A DNA stretch of 10,824 bases, taken from the NCBI GenBank assembly GCA_903883985.1, contig CAISDD010000538.1, positions 1 through 10,824 on the forward strand. Reading direction: 5' to 3'. Below are positions 1-5,996 of the stretch, piece after piece (the stretch's first letter is position 1; every line of letters starts with the position of its first letter). This stretch comes from an uncultured Pseudomonadota bacterium (GTDB lineage Bacteria > Pseudomonadota > Gammaproteobacteria > Burkholderiales > Thiobacillaceae). The position numbers and the translations under genes are program-made. The notes under the pieces were generated by a model that worked only from the letters and a program-made list of their open reading frames with translations, ran no database searches and had not been told where the DNA came from.

Positions 1-584
1 CCTCCACCGTGCGCATGGCCGGCTCCAGCTACGCGAATCCGTTCGCCTGCATCGCGGCGGGAACCGCCTGCCTCTGGGGGCCGCTGCACGGCGGCGCCAA
101 CGAGGCCGTGCTGACGATGTTGGCCGAGATCGGCGATGTCTCGCGCATCGGAGATTTCGTCAACCGCGCCAAGGACAAGACCTCGGGCTTTCGTCTCATG
201 GGTTTTGGCCACCGCGTCTACAAGAACATGGACCCGCGCGCGGCGATCATGCGCCAGGCCTGCTACGAGGTGCTCGACGAACTCGGCCTGCACGACGACC
301 CGGTGTTCAAGATGGCGCTGAAGCTGGAGCAGATCGCCCTGGAAGACGATTATTTCATCAAGAAAAGGCTCTATCCCAATGTCGATTTCTATTCCGGCAT
401 CGTCCTGCGCGCTCTGGGCATTCCCACTTCCATGTTCACAGCCATCTTCGCCCTGGCGCGCACCGCCGGCTGGATCGCGCAGTGGAACGAAATGGTCGCC
501 AGTCCCGGTCACAAAATCGCCCGTCCGCGCCAGCTCTATACCGGCTTGCAACGCCGCGAGTTCGTCGCCCTCTCCGAACGCTGA
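1..584 (+). CDS. gltA: Citrate synthase, C-terminal part (5' end outside window)
   Basis: This is the C-terminal ~193 codons of a type II (hexameric, GltA-like) citrate synthase, which condenses acetyl-CoA with oxaloacetate in the first step of the TCA cycle in the cytoplasm. The first complete codon is at position 3 and the stop is TGA at 582-584. The three catalytic residues of the family are visible: His in HGGANEA (codon 87-89), His in GFGHRVYK (codon 210-212) and Asp in [10 protein letters not shown] (codon 384-386). The end, with WIAQWNEM followed by RPRQLYTG, is the standard GltA C-terminus, so the protein is intact as far as seen. The motifs also occur in 2-methylcitrate synthase (PrpC), but the tail favours GltA. 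A strong terminator lies 168 bp downstream, leaving room for a long structured 3' UTR or a small RNA. Confidence 0.96.
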   Translation, partial: STVRMAGSSYANPFACIAAGTACLWGPLHGGANEAVLTMLAEIGDVSRIGDFVNRAKDKTSGFRLMGFGHRVYKNMDPRAAIMRQACYEVLDELGLHDDPVFKMALKLEQIALEDDYFIKKRLYPNVDFYSGIVLRALGIPTSMFTAIFALARTAGWIAQWNEMVASPGHKIARPRQLYTGLQRREFVALSER

Positions 585-677
585 GGCTGTTGCATGCCGG
601 CGACGCGGGGCCGATTGTTTTTTATCGGGGCGTGGATCGAGCTTGCCGAGAACATCAGAGTATTAGAAGATGCTTAT

Positions 678-780
678 GACGCTGGCGCCAACGCTTACCT
701 CCCTAGGTGTTGCCAGTGTCGTCTCCTCCATCCTCCTTTTTGGTGGATTTGGCCCGGTCAGTCGACCGGGCTTTTTTTTT
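678..780 (+). ncRNA. Candidate small RNA or gltA 3'-UTR RNA with anti-Shine-Dalgarno loops
   Basis: No convincing gene lies between gltA and 1159, but this stretch folds well on the plus strand. Hairpin 1 pairs 678-685 with 713-720 (8 bp, one G-U) and, after a 3-nt bulge, 690-694 with 707-711. Its 12-nt loop (695-706) contains CCTCCC. Hairpin 2 pairs 727-730 with 744-747 and 732-733 with 742-743, with a pyrimidine-rich loop. A perfect intrinsic terminator (752-780) follows at once. CCTCC occurs three times (698-702, 725-729, 732-736) and would be CCUCC, complementary to ribosome-binding sites. Hairpins with C/U-rich anti-SD loops plus a terminator are the general design of several proteobacterial trans-acting sRNAs, such as alphaproteobacterial cuckoo-type RNAs and the Neisseria sibling sRNAs. 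I see no good promoter just upstream (a TATTAG at 661-666 lacks a proper -35 box), so it may be processed from gltA mRNA. The exact 5' end is unknown. Confidence 0.45.
752..780 (+). terminator. Rho-independent terminator downstream of gltA
   Basis: An 8-bp perfect GC-rich stem (752-759 GCCCGGTC with 764-771 GACCGGGC) closes a 4-nt loop (AGTC) and is followed directly by nine T residues (772-780). This is a textbook plus-strand intrinsic terminator. It ends gltA transcription and/or the candidate small RNA just upstream. Confidence 0.93.
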
Positions 781-843
781 GTGCGCCCGGCAGCACTCGC
801 TCGAAGGTGGAGGGATCAACGGCAACTGGCGGCAGGTCCAGGC

Positions 844-1022
844 GGGTTGCCTCACAGGGTAAATTTGTTCAAAACGTAAGTACTTGATTTTTCTTCATTT
901 CCGCGGGGTAAGCGGGAATCCAGTGTGTTCTTCAAACTGGGGGTTGAGCCTGATCTGATTGAGGAATCTGGTTTCCCGCCTACGCGGGAATGACGAGAAC
1001 AAATTTGCCCTGGGTTGCCTCA
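844..1022. mobile_element. MITE-like non-coding insertion with inverted repeats and 11-bp flanking duplication
   Basis: The element runs from about 855 to 1011 (~157 bp). Its left end, CAGGGTAAATTTGTTC (855-870), is an inverted copy, 15 of 16 bases, of the right end (997-1012). It is flanked by an exact 11-bp direct repeat, GGGTTGCCTCA, at 844-854 and 1012-1022, sharing one base with the right end; this looks like a target-site duplication. A second inverted pair lies inside (896-923 with 968-992). The element is too small to encode a transposase, so if mobile it would depend on one supplied in trans. I do not assign it to an IS family. The interrupted site is restored by joining 854 to 1023. 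Confidence 0.68.
896..992. repeat. Pair of CCCGC/GCGGG palindromic units inside the insertion
   Basis: The unit at 896-923 and the reverse complement of 968-992 align along most of their length (CATTYCCGCG, then a short variable loop, then GCGGGAA and CCAG). Each is itself a hairpin: for example TTCCCGC (972-978) pairs with GCGGGAA (984-990) around a 4-nt loop. The core resembles the widespread intergenic 'TTCCCGC...GCGGGAATGACG' palindromes of beta- and gammaproteobacteria, including the dRS3-like repeats of Neisseria. The two units form a larger inverted repeat around a spacer of about 44 bp. Confidence 0.6.
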
Positions 1023-1158
1023 TGGGGAGGTTGCCGCCCCCGCACCGCAAGCGTATTGTGCAGAGCGTGTCGGAACAAGGTGCCGGTCCGCTCTTCGCGA
1101 GCGAACCCATCGTAATGGTTGCCGGTCTGCCCGATTTATTTGACAAAGGAGTTTCATT
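1023..1158 (+). other. Leader region of the outer-membrane protein gene
   Basis: This is the stretch between the insertion and the start codon at 1159. The clear element is a ribosome-binding site, AAAGGAG, at 1145-1151, seven bases before the ATG. A small 5-bp hairpin (CGCTC 1089-1093 with GAGCG 1099-1103) is present, but I cannot assign it a role. I found no convincing sigma-70 promoter, so the promoter may be non-canonical or lie within or before the insertion. Confidence 0.5.
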
Positions 1159-1890
1159 ATGCGATATGGTAAAATTCACGGTGCGTTGATGGCTACTCCG
1201 GCATTGTTCCTGGCCGTCAGTGCCATGGCTTCCGATATCAATAATTTAAAATCCCTGAGCCAGCAGCAATTCAAGGATTTTTCTCGGGATCTAACCTCCG
1301 CGCTCAGCTACAAGGCGGTGGAGCCAGCCACCAATCTTGGCATCACTGGTTTCGATGCCAGTTTGGGCGTGTCCGCCGTACGAATGAAAAACAGCAGTAT
1401 CTGGCAAAAGGCCACGGGCAGCGATGTGGGTTTTCTTCCGATTCCGAAGCTGCAGATTTCAAAAGGATTGCCGTTCGGTATCGATATCAGCGGTTTCTAT
1501 ACCGCCGTGCCTAGCACCAACATACACCTCTATGGCGCTGCGCTGAAATATTCCATCCTCGAAGGAACCGCTGTGACTCCCGCGCTGGCGGTACGGGGGA
1601 CCTATACAAAACTTGACGGGGTCGATCAGCTCGGATTCGACAGCAAAGGATTGGAGCTGCTGGTTTCCAAGGGTTTTTTGGGTATCACGCCCTATGCCGG
1701 TATAGGTGTTGTCAACAGCAATTCCAGCGCACATTTGCCAGCGCCGTTTGCTTTGAGCTCGGTCAATCAGACAGAAAGCAAGGTATTTGCCGGCGTTAAC
1801 TGGAATATCGTGCTTGGCAATCTGGCTCTGGAGTACGACCGTACCGGAAATAATGACACCCTGTCCGCAAAGATCGGACTTCGCTGGTAA
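1159..1890 (+). CDS. Putative outer-membrane beta-barrel protein, 243 aa
   Basis: The protein begins with a Sec signal peptide: basic start (MRYGK), hydrophobic core, and a likely cleavage site after SAMA at residue 24. The mature ~219 residues have no cysteine and alternate hydrophobic and polar residues in strand-sized blocks broken by Gly/Asn/Asp turns. Examples are the stretches near residues 86-106, 119-150 and 170-185. The last strand ends in KIGLRW, and a C-terminal aromatic residue is the usual recognition signal for BAM-mediated outer-membrane insertion. I therefore call it a small outer-membrane barrel, perhaps of 10-12 strands; ligand and family are not recognised. The ATG at 1159 is preferred because AAAGGAG lies seven bases upstream, and a later ATG at 1189 would remove the signal's basic n-region. 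It is transcribed toward the HD-GYP gene and appears monocistronic. Nothing in the sequence links it functionally to gltA. Confidence 0.8.
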   Translation: MRYGKIHGALMATPALFLAVSAMASDINNLKSLSQQQFKDFSRDLTSALSYKAVEPATNLGITGFDASLGVSAVRMKNSSIWQKATGSDVGFLPIPKLQISKGLPFGIDISGFYTAVPSTNIHLYGAALKYSILEGTAVTPALAVRGTYTKLDGVDQLGFDSKGLELLVSKGFLGITPYAGIGVVNSNSSAHLPAPFALSSVNQTESKVFAGVNWNIVLGNLALEYDRTGNNDTLSAKIGLRW

Positions 1891-1982
1891 GCCGCCAAGC
1901 CGACAGTTTGCCGTATTCTATTCCTTGCAAAATGACACCGTAATCGGCAACCCGCTGGCAGAGCGTACTTTCGATAGAAATA

Positions 1983-3599
1983 TCAGGATTCCTGATAGCC
2001 AGGAATCCTGGCGTGATCAACGGAATCGATCTGCTCCGGGTTGAGGTGGAAGCGTTGAGCATAGGCGAGATACACCTTCTCCCGCACGAAAATGTCGAAG
2101 ATGTCCGGATCGATATGTTGATCCAGTTTCATGTTGCCCAGGATGGACATTGCTTGCGAAAGTTTCATGCCAGGTTTATAGGGGCGATCTTTGGCGGTTA
2201 GCGCCTCGAAAATATCGGCGATTCCCATCATACGAGCCTGGACCGACATCTGGTCTCGTTTTAGCCCCTTCGGGTAGCCCCGGCCATCCATGCGCTCGTG
2301 GTGACCTCCGGCGAATTCCGGGACATGAACCAGATGTTTCGGCCAGGGTAGGGCTTCCAGCATCCGGATAGTGGCACTAATATGATCATTGATCGTATTG
2401 CGCTCGGCACTTGTGAGCGTGCCTTTGGCAATGGTCAAATTGTCGATCTCGTTGGCGGAGAGCAAGCTGCGTTCAATACCGTCCGGCCCAATCCAGTGAC
2501 GATGTGCGGCAATGTCACGCACGCGCTGCTGATCCTCCGGTTTCATGAATTCACTGCCGATATTGCACCTACGTAGCCAATCGCGCTCCGTGTCGAGCTC
2601 TTGCAAGGTGATTGCAAAATCGGCCTCGACCTCCGCGGTAAGCTCGCCGGCCAGCCGTTTTTCAAGGAAAGCGATGCGGGCATCGCGCTTGAGTACTTCG
2701 TAACGAACACCAATTTCGTGGATACGGTCGTGGATAGTCTCCAGCTTGGTGGCTTTGTCGACGACATGCACAGGCGTGGTGATCTTTCCGCAATCGTGGA
2801 GCAGGCCGGCTATCCTCAGCTCGTAGCGTTCACGCTTGTTCATGGTGAAGTGGAGTGGCCCGCCCCCAGTGGCAGCCACCGCGTCGGCAATCATCAACGT
2901 CAACTCTGGCACACGCTCACAATGGCCGTGTGTATAGGGCGACTTCATGTCGAGAGCTACATTGATGGCCTTGATCAGGCCTTCGAACAGGTCTTCCAGT
3001 TGGTTGATCAGTTGGCGATTGGTCAGTGCAATCGCGGCTTGCGAGGCGAGTGCCTCACACAATTTACGCGCCTCGACACTGAACGGTTGCCACTCGTCGG
3101 CGCCTGGTGGCTTGGCGTTGAGCAGTTGCAGTACGCCTATGATTTCATTATCGTGGTTCTTCATCGGCACGGTCAGCAAGGACTTGGAACGGTAACCATT
3201 GCGGGCATCGTGCGCACGCGTACCGGTGAAGTTGTAGCCAGATTCGGTGTAAGCGTCCTTGCACTCTATCGTGCGGTCTTCCAACACGGCGCAGGCGACA
3301 ACCGCGCCGAGATTCGCTTCGCCATCGGCGAAGCGCAGAGGGATGGGATCAAGATTGATCGGCCGTCCACTGGTGCCGCCCATGGACTTATCGAGCGATT
3401 TCGTGATCATGATCTCGAAATGCAGCCGATCTTCACGCTTCAGATAGATCGTTCCCCCATCGGCATAGGTCAAGGTTTGCGCGGCGCGCAGGATGCGCTC
3501 GAGTAAGGCGTTGGTATCCTTTTCGACGGAAAGCGCGACGCCGATATCTTTTAGTTGGTCGAGCTGAAAAAGCAGTTCATCAACCTGGTTATGCTTCAT
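1983..3599 (-). CDS. GAF domain / HD-GYP domain protein, probable cyclic-di-GMP phosphodiesterase (538 aa)
   Basis: HD-GYP enzymes are metal-dependent phosphodiesterases that hydrolyse cyclic-di-GMP, generally lowering adhesion and biofilm formation. Residues ~18-190 form a GAF sensor domain (ligand unknown). The catalytic part contains YTHGHCERV (His224, His226), LLHDCGK (His268, Asp269, Lys272), a later metal-ligand candidate His406 in INDHI, HHERMDGRGYP (His433, His434; GYP at 441-443) and IADIFEALTAKDRPYK (Asp462). All signature residues are present, so it should be active. There are no membrane segments or signal peptide, so it is cytoplasmic. An unusual insert of ~105 residues, charged and probably helical, lies between HDxGK and His406. 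I start at ATG 3599, which has GGAG seven bases upstream; an in-frame TTG nine codons earlier has weaker support. It lies 90 bp downstream of the lipoprotein gene on the same strand and may be the last gene of that operon. Confidence 0.92.
   Translation of the reverse strand: MKHNQVDELLFQLDQLKDIGVALSVEKDTNALLERILRAAQTLTYADGGTIYLKREDRLHFEIMITKSLDKSMGGTSGRPINLDPIPLRFADGEANLGAVVACAVLEDRTIECKDAYTESGYNFTGTRAHDARNGYRSKSLLTVPMKNHDNEIIGVLQLLNAKPPGADEWQPFSVEARKLCEALASQAAIALTNRQLINQLEDLFEGLIKAINVALDMKSPYTHGHCERVPELTLMIADAVAATGGGPLHFTMNKRERYELRIAGLLHDCGKITTPVHVVDKATKLETIHDRIHEIGVRYEVLKRDARIAFLEKRLAGELTAEVEADFAITLQELDTERDWLRRCNIGSEFMKPEDQQRVRDIAAHRHWIGPDGIERSLLSANEIDNLTIAKGTLTSAERNTINDHISATIRMLEALPWPKHLVHVPEFAGGHHERMDGRGYPKGLKRDQMSVQARMMGIADIFEALTAKDRPYKPGMKLSQAMSILGNMKLDQHIDPDIFDIFVREKVYLAYAQRFHLNPEQIDSVDHARIPGYQES
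1986..2008. repeat. Inverted repeat at the convergent gene ends, weak terminator candidate
   Basis: GGATTCCTG (1986-1994) pairs perfectly with CAGGAATCC (2000-2008) around a 5-nt loop. Two competing smaller palindromes overlap it (TATCAGG/CCTGATA at 1981-1997 and CCAGGAATCCTGG at 1999-2011). It covers the last codons of the HD-GYP gene. There is no real T-run on either side; the minus strand continues with only TGATATTTCT. It could weakly terminate minus-strand transcription or stabilise the mRNA 3' end, but it is not a classic intrinsic terminator. Confidence 0.35.
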
Positions 3600-3689
3600 G
3601 TGCGGACTCCGGGTCTGGATAATCAACGAGTTCGGGCCTACTGCCGTACCGGAACCCGCCGCCGACTGGCAAGCTGTACTCCCTGCGTC

Positions 3690-5939
3690 TTACAGCAACT
3701 CGAAGGTGCCGTCCGAGTAGGTCACGATTCCGTTTCGTACGTTGCCGAGCTGCAGCGAGCCCTTCCAGACCAGAGGATTGGAGCTGGAGAGGGCGCTCAA
3801 GCTGATGCCGTTGCCATCGAAAATAGTCATGCCAGCCGTTCCTGAAACCCCATAATTTCCGATACCGGTCAGGGAAATGCCGCGATTGTAATCGTTGAAA
3901 ATCACCGTCCCCGTTCCCGTCTCCCAGCCCGTTCCGTTTAGAGACAGGATCAGCTTGAGGCCCGGGTCGGCAGCGCTCAGGAAGGTCGTGCCGGTGAAGG
4001 TCGCGGTTCCGGTTTGATAATTATCGGTGCTGGACGGCTGGCTCGGATCGAAGTGCGTGCCATCGATGTTGGCCAGCAGATTGCCTACCAGGAGGGTGAA
4101 GTCATTGGTGGCATCGGTGTCCTGCGTTACCTGATTGTCATGGATATCGCGATAATTCAGGCCGATGCCGGTTACAGTACCGGTGAAACTGGCATTGCCG
4201 CCGTTGATCATCGTGCCATTCGCGTTCGACCTGGATGTGAGGCTGTTGACGTCCAGTTGGCCCGTGAAACTGTAATTTTTCGTGGTGAATATGCCGGTGA
4301 AATGACCACTGTCCTGGGAATAGTCGACAGGATTTCCAGTGATCGTGGAAGGTGTTCCGCTCGCGCTGAAGTTCAGCTTGAGGTTGGGCGCGTAACCGGA
4401 ACAGGTGGCCAGGCCGCTTGCGGCATCCGGCACCTGATTCTTCAAAGTGCCTTGCACGGTGTAGGTCACTGTCACGTTACTGCCGTGGGCCTTGGTCGCG
4501 GGCCAGGTGGAAATCAGCGGGGCATCATCGCCGGTGCACGCCACCCCGGTCGTGGCATTGGTCGAAGTCCCATTGCCCAGGCCCACCCGGGTCCTGTTCC
4601 CTGTGCCAGCGACCATGGGGTCGACATGGCCGTTCATGGTGATGGTGACGGTAGAGCCACTGGTCACGACGGAAACACTGCCAGTGAGCCCGTTGTAGAG
4701 CACGTAGTTTCCCTGCGTAGTGCTCGTGGCGGTGAGCGTCGCCGTCTTGCCGTTACGGAAGGTGCAAGAGAGGGAGTTGTTCGTGCCCGTCGTGACACAG
4801 TTCGTGGGAACGGTCTTTTCGACGAAGATCTGGTAAGCCCAGTCGTTCAGTGTCCACACCTGGTTCATTCCCTGCATCGCCCCGGTGGACAGACTGTTCA
4901 TTTCTGTGTGCAGAGGCTTACCCTGCGTATTGACGAAGCCACTGCTGGCATTCGTCCCGGCATAGGGCAGAATGCCGCTGCGCAGGTTGGCAAAGAAGGC
5001 CTTGGCCTGGGTGATGCCGGAGGCGGTCGCGGAAGGTGGCGCGGTCAGGCCAGTCTGCAAAGCCAGTTGGTTCCAGTAAGCGGACCCCGTCGCCTTGGGG
5101 CCGGTAAGCGCCGCTGTGGTCACGTTGGGGTTGTTGCTCGCCACCGTGGCTGCATTCAGGGTCGTCATCGCGTTGGCCAGCGCCGTGACGACGTTCTGCT
5201 TGAGCGTCAGCGGAATCGGGCTGGACGTCACCGCCGTAGCACTCATGGGGGCGATGGACGCACTCAAGGTCGTGATGGTGCATGCGATTTTCGCAATGGC
5301 TGTCGCTTGACTGTGACAGCCGTCCGGATCGGTCGTCGTGCTCGTGCCATTGGCGATATTCGATACGGCCGCCAACAGGCTGACCATGCTGGCATCCGTG
5401 GCGGGATTGACGGTGAGCGGGTCGGCATTGCTCGTCAACTGATTGACCAGGGAGCGGGCCTGGTTGATCGCGGCGTCCACATCCGTCTTGCCGATCTTGT
5501 TGCTGACGATCTGGTACATCAGATTCGTGTAAGGGGTGACATAGCCGGTGAGCGCAGCACCACTGGAAGTGCCGGAAGGAATCACCGAGCGCATGGTGAA
5601 ACCGGCAGGAGTGGACTGAACACCAAAAATTTCATCGACCACCTGCGAACTTCCGTCCGTCTTGGCGGATGCGACGATGAGTACCGGGTGGTAAAAACCG
5701 GTGGGCAAGGTGAGCGCATAGGTGCCATTTGCCGCTGTCGTTGCGGTGGTGATCGGGGTGCCTATTTCCCCCACCGTAGCGTCATAGACCTTCACATCCG
5801 CATTCTTGAACAAGCCTGCGGCCACCGTCCCACCCAACATAGTGGCACTCTGTGCAACATCCGCACCGCCACCGCTACAACCCGCCAAAGCCAGGGCCAG
5901 TACCCCGGCCAGCAAGCCCATCGTCGATGAACTAGACAT
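3690..5939 (-). CDS. Large putative outer-membrane lipoprotein, 749 aa, unknown function
   Basis: The N-terminus is a lipoprotein signal: hydrophobic core then lipobox LALAGC with Cys21. Ser at +2, not Asp, predicts the outer membrane. Next is a short Gly/Ser spacer. Residues ~35-100 resemble a carboxypeptidase-regulatory-like beta-sandwich, with a GTVAAGLFKNADVKVYD-like start, a TAANGTYALTLP centre and a hydrophobic final strand. Residues ~130-315 look mainly helical and Ala/Ser/Thr-rich. Residues ~340-749 are beta-rich with many Thr/Gly/Asn repeats such as TGTATFTGT. Six further cysteines fall in spaced pairs (208/220, 381/392, 468/513), consistent with disulphides in an exported protein. 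The ATG at 5939 has a GAGGG ribosome-binding site upstream; Met7 is an alternative start that keeps the lipobox. It follows the giant adhesin gene by 57 bp, suggesting co-expression and perhaps a role as partner, anchor or co-adhesin. I do not recognise a named family for the whole protein. Confidence 0.85.
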   Translation of the reverse strand: MSSSSTMGLLAGVLALALAGCSGGGADVAQSATMLGGTVAAGLFKNADVKVYDATVGEIGTPITTATTAANGTYALTLPTGFYHPVLIVASAKTDGSSQVVDEIFGVQSTPAGFTMRSVIPSGTSSGAALTGYVTPYTNLMYQIVSNKIGKTDVDAAINQARSLVNQLTSNADPLTVNPATDASMVSLLAAVSNIANGTSTTTDPDGCHSQATAIAKIACTITTLSASIAPMSATAVTSSPIPLTLKQNVVTALANAMTTLNAATVASNNPNVTTAALTGPKATGSAYWNQLALQTGLTAPPSATASGITQAKAFFANLRSGILPYAGTNASSGFVNTQGKPLHTEMNSLSTGAMQGMNQVWTLNDWAYQIFVEKTVPTNCVTTGTNNSLSCTFRNGKTATLTATSTTQGNYVLYNGLTGSVSVVTSGSTVTITMNGHVDPMVAGTGNRTRVGLGNGTSTNATTGVACTGDDAPLISTWPATKAHGSNVTVTYTVQGTLKNQVPDAASGLATCSGYAPNLKLNFSASGTPSTITGNPVDYSQDSGHFTGIFTTKNYSFTGQLDVNSLTSRSNANGTMINGGNASFTGTVTGIGLNYRDIHDNQVTQDTDATNDFTLLVGNLLANIDGTHFDPSQPSSTDNYQTGTATFTGTTFLSAADPGLKLILSLNGTGWETGTGTVIFNDYNRGISLTGIGNYGVSGTAGMTIFDGNGISLSALSSSNPLVWKGSLQLGNVRNGIVTYSDGTFELL

Positions 5940-5996
5940 GATGTAACCCTCGTCAAGATAATGGATGATTGGCCGATACGACCGGCCTTGTCAGGA

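Noticed and set aside
611..628. Hairpin CCGAT/ATCGG with a T-rich loop just after gltA
   Set aside because: Only 5 bp of stem, and the T residues lie in the loop, not after the stem, so it is not a convincing terminator; the one at 752-780 is far stronger.
594..887. Short plus-strand open frames after gltA
   Set aside because: They run straight through the intrinsic terminator at 752-780, lack a good ribosome-binding site and have no recognisable protein features.
895..1179. 94-codon minus-strand open frame
   Set aside because: It is mostly inside the MITE-like element and its palindromes and overlaps the start of the outer-membrane protein gene; no supporting motif.
2601..3506. 301-codon open frame on the plus strand opposite the HD-GYP gene
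   Set aside because: The minus strand encodes a complete enzyme with every signature motif; the plus-strand product shows no family features.
3600..3626. Upstream TTG start for the HD-GYP gene, adding nine residues
   Set aside because: The ATG at 3599 has GGAG at proper spacing; the TTG does not show a comparable site and the extra residues look like untranslated leader.
4014..5930. 638-codon open frame on the plus strand opposite the lipoprotein gene
   Set aside because: It mirrors the GC-biased codons of the minus-strand gene, has low-complexity Arg/Gly-rich content and no domain. The opposite strand has a lipobox, a ribosome-binding site and sensible composition.
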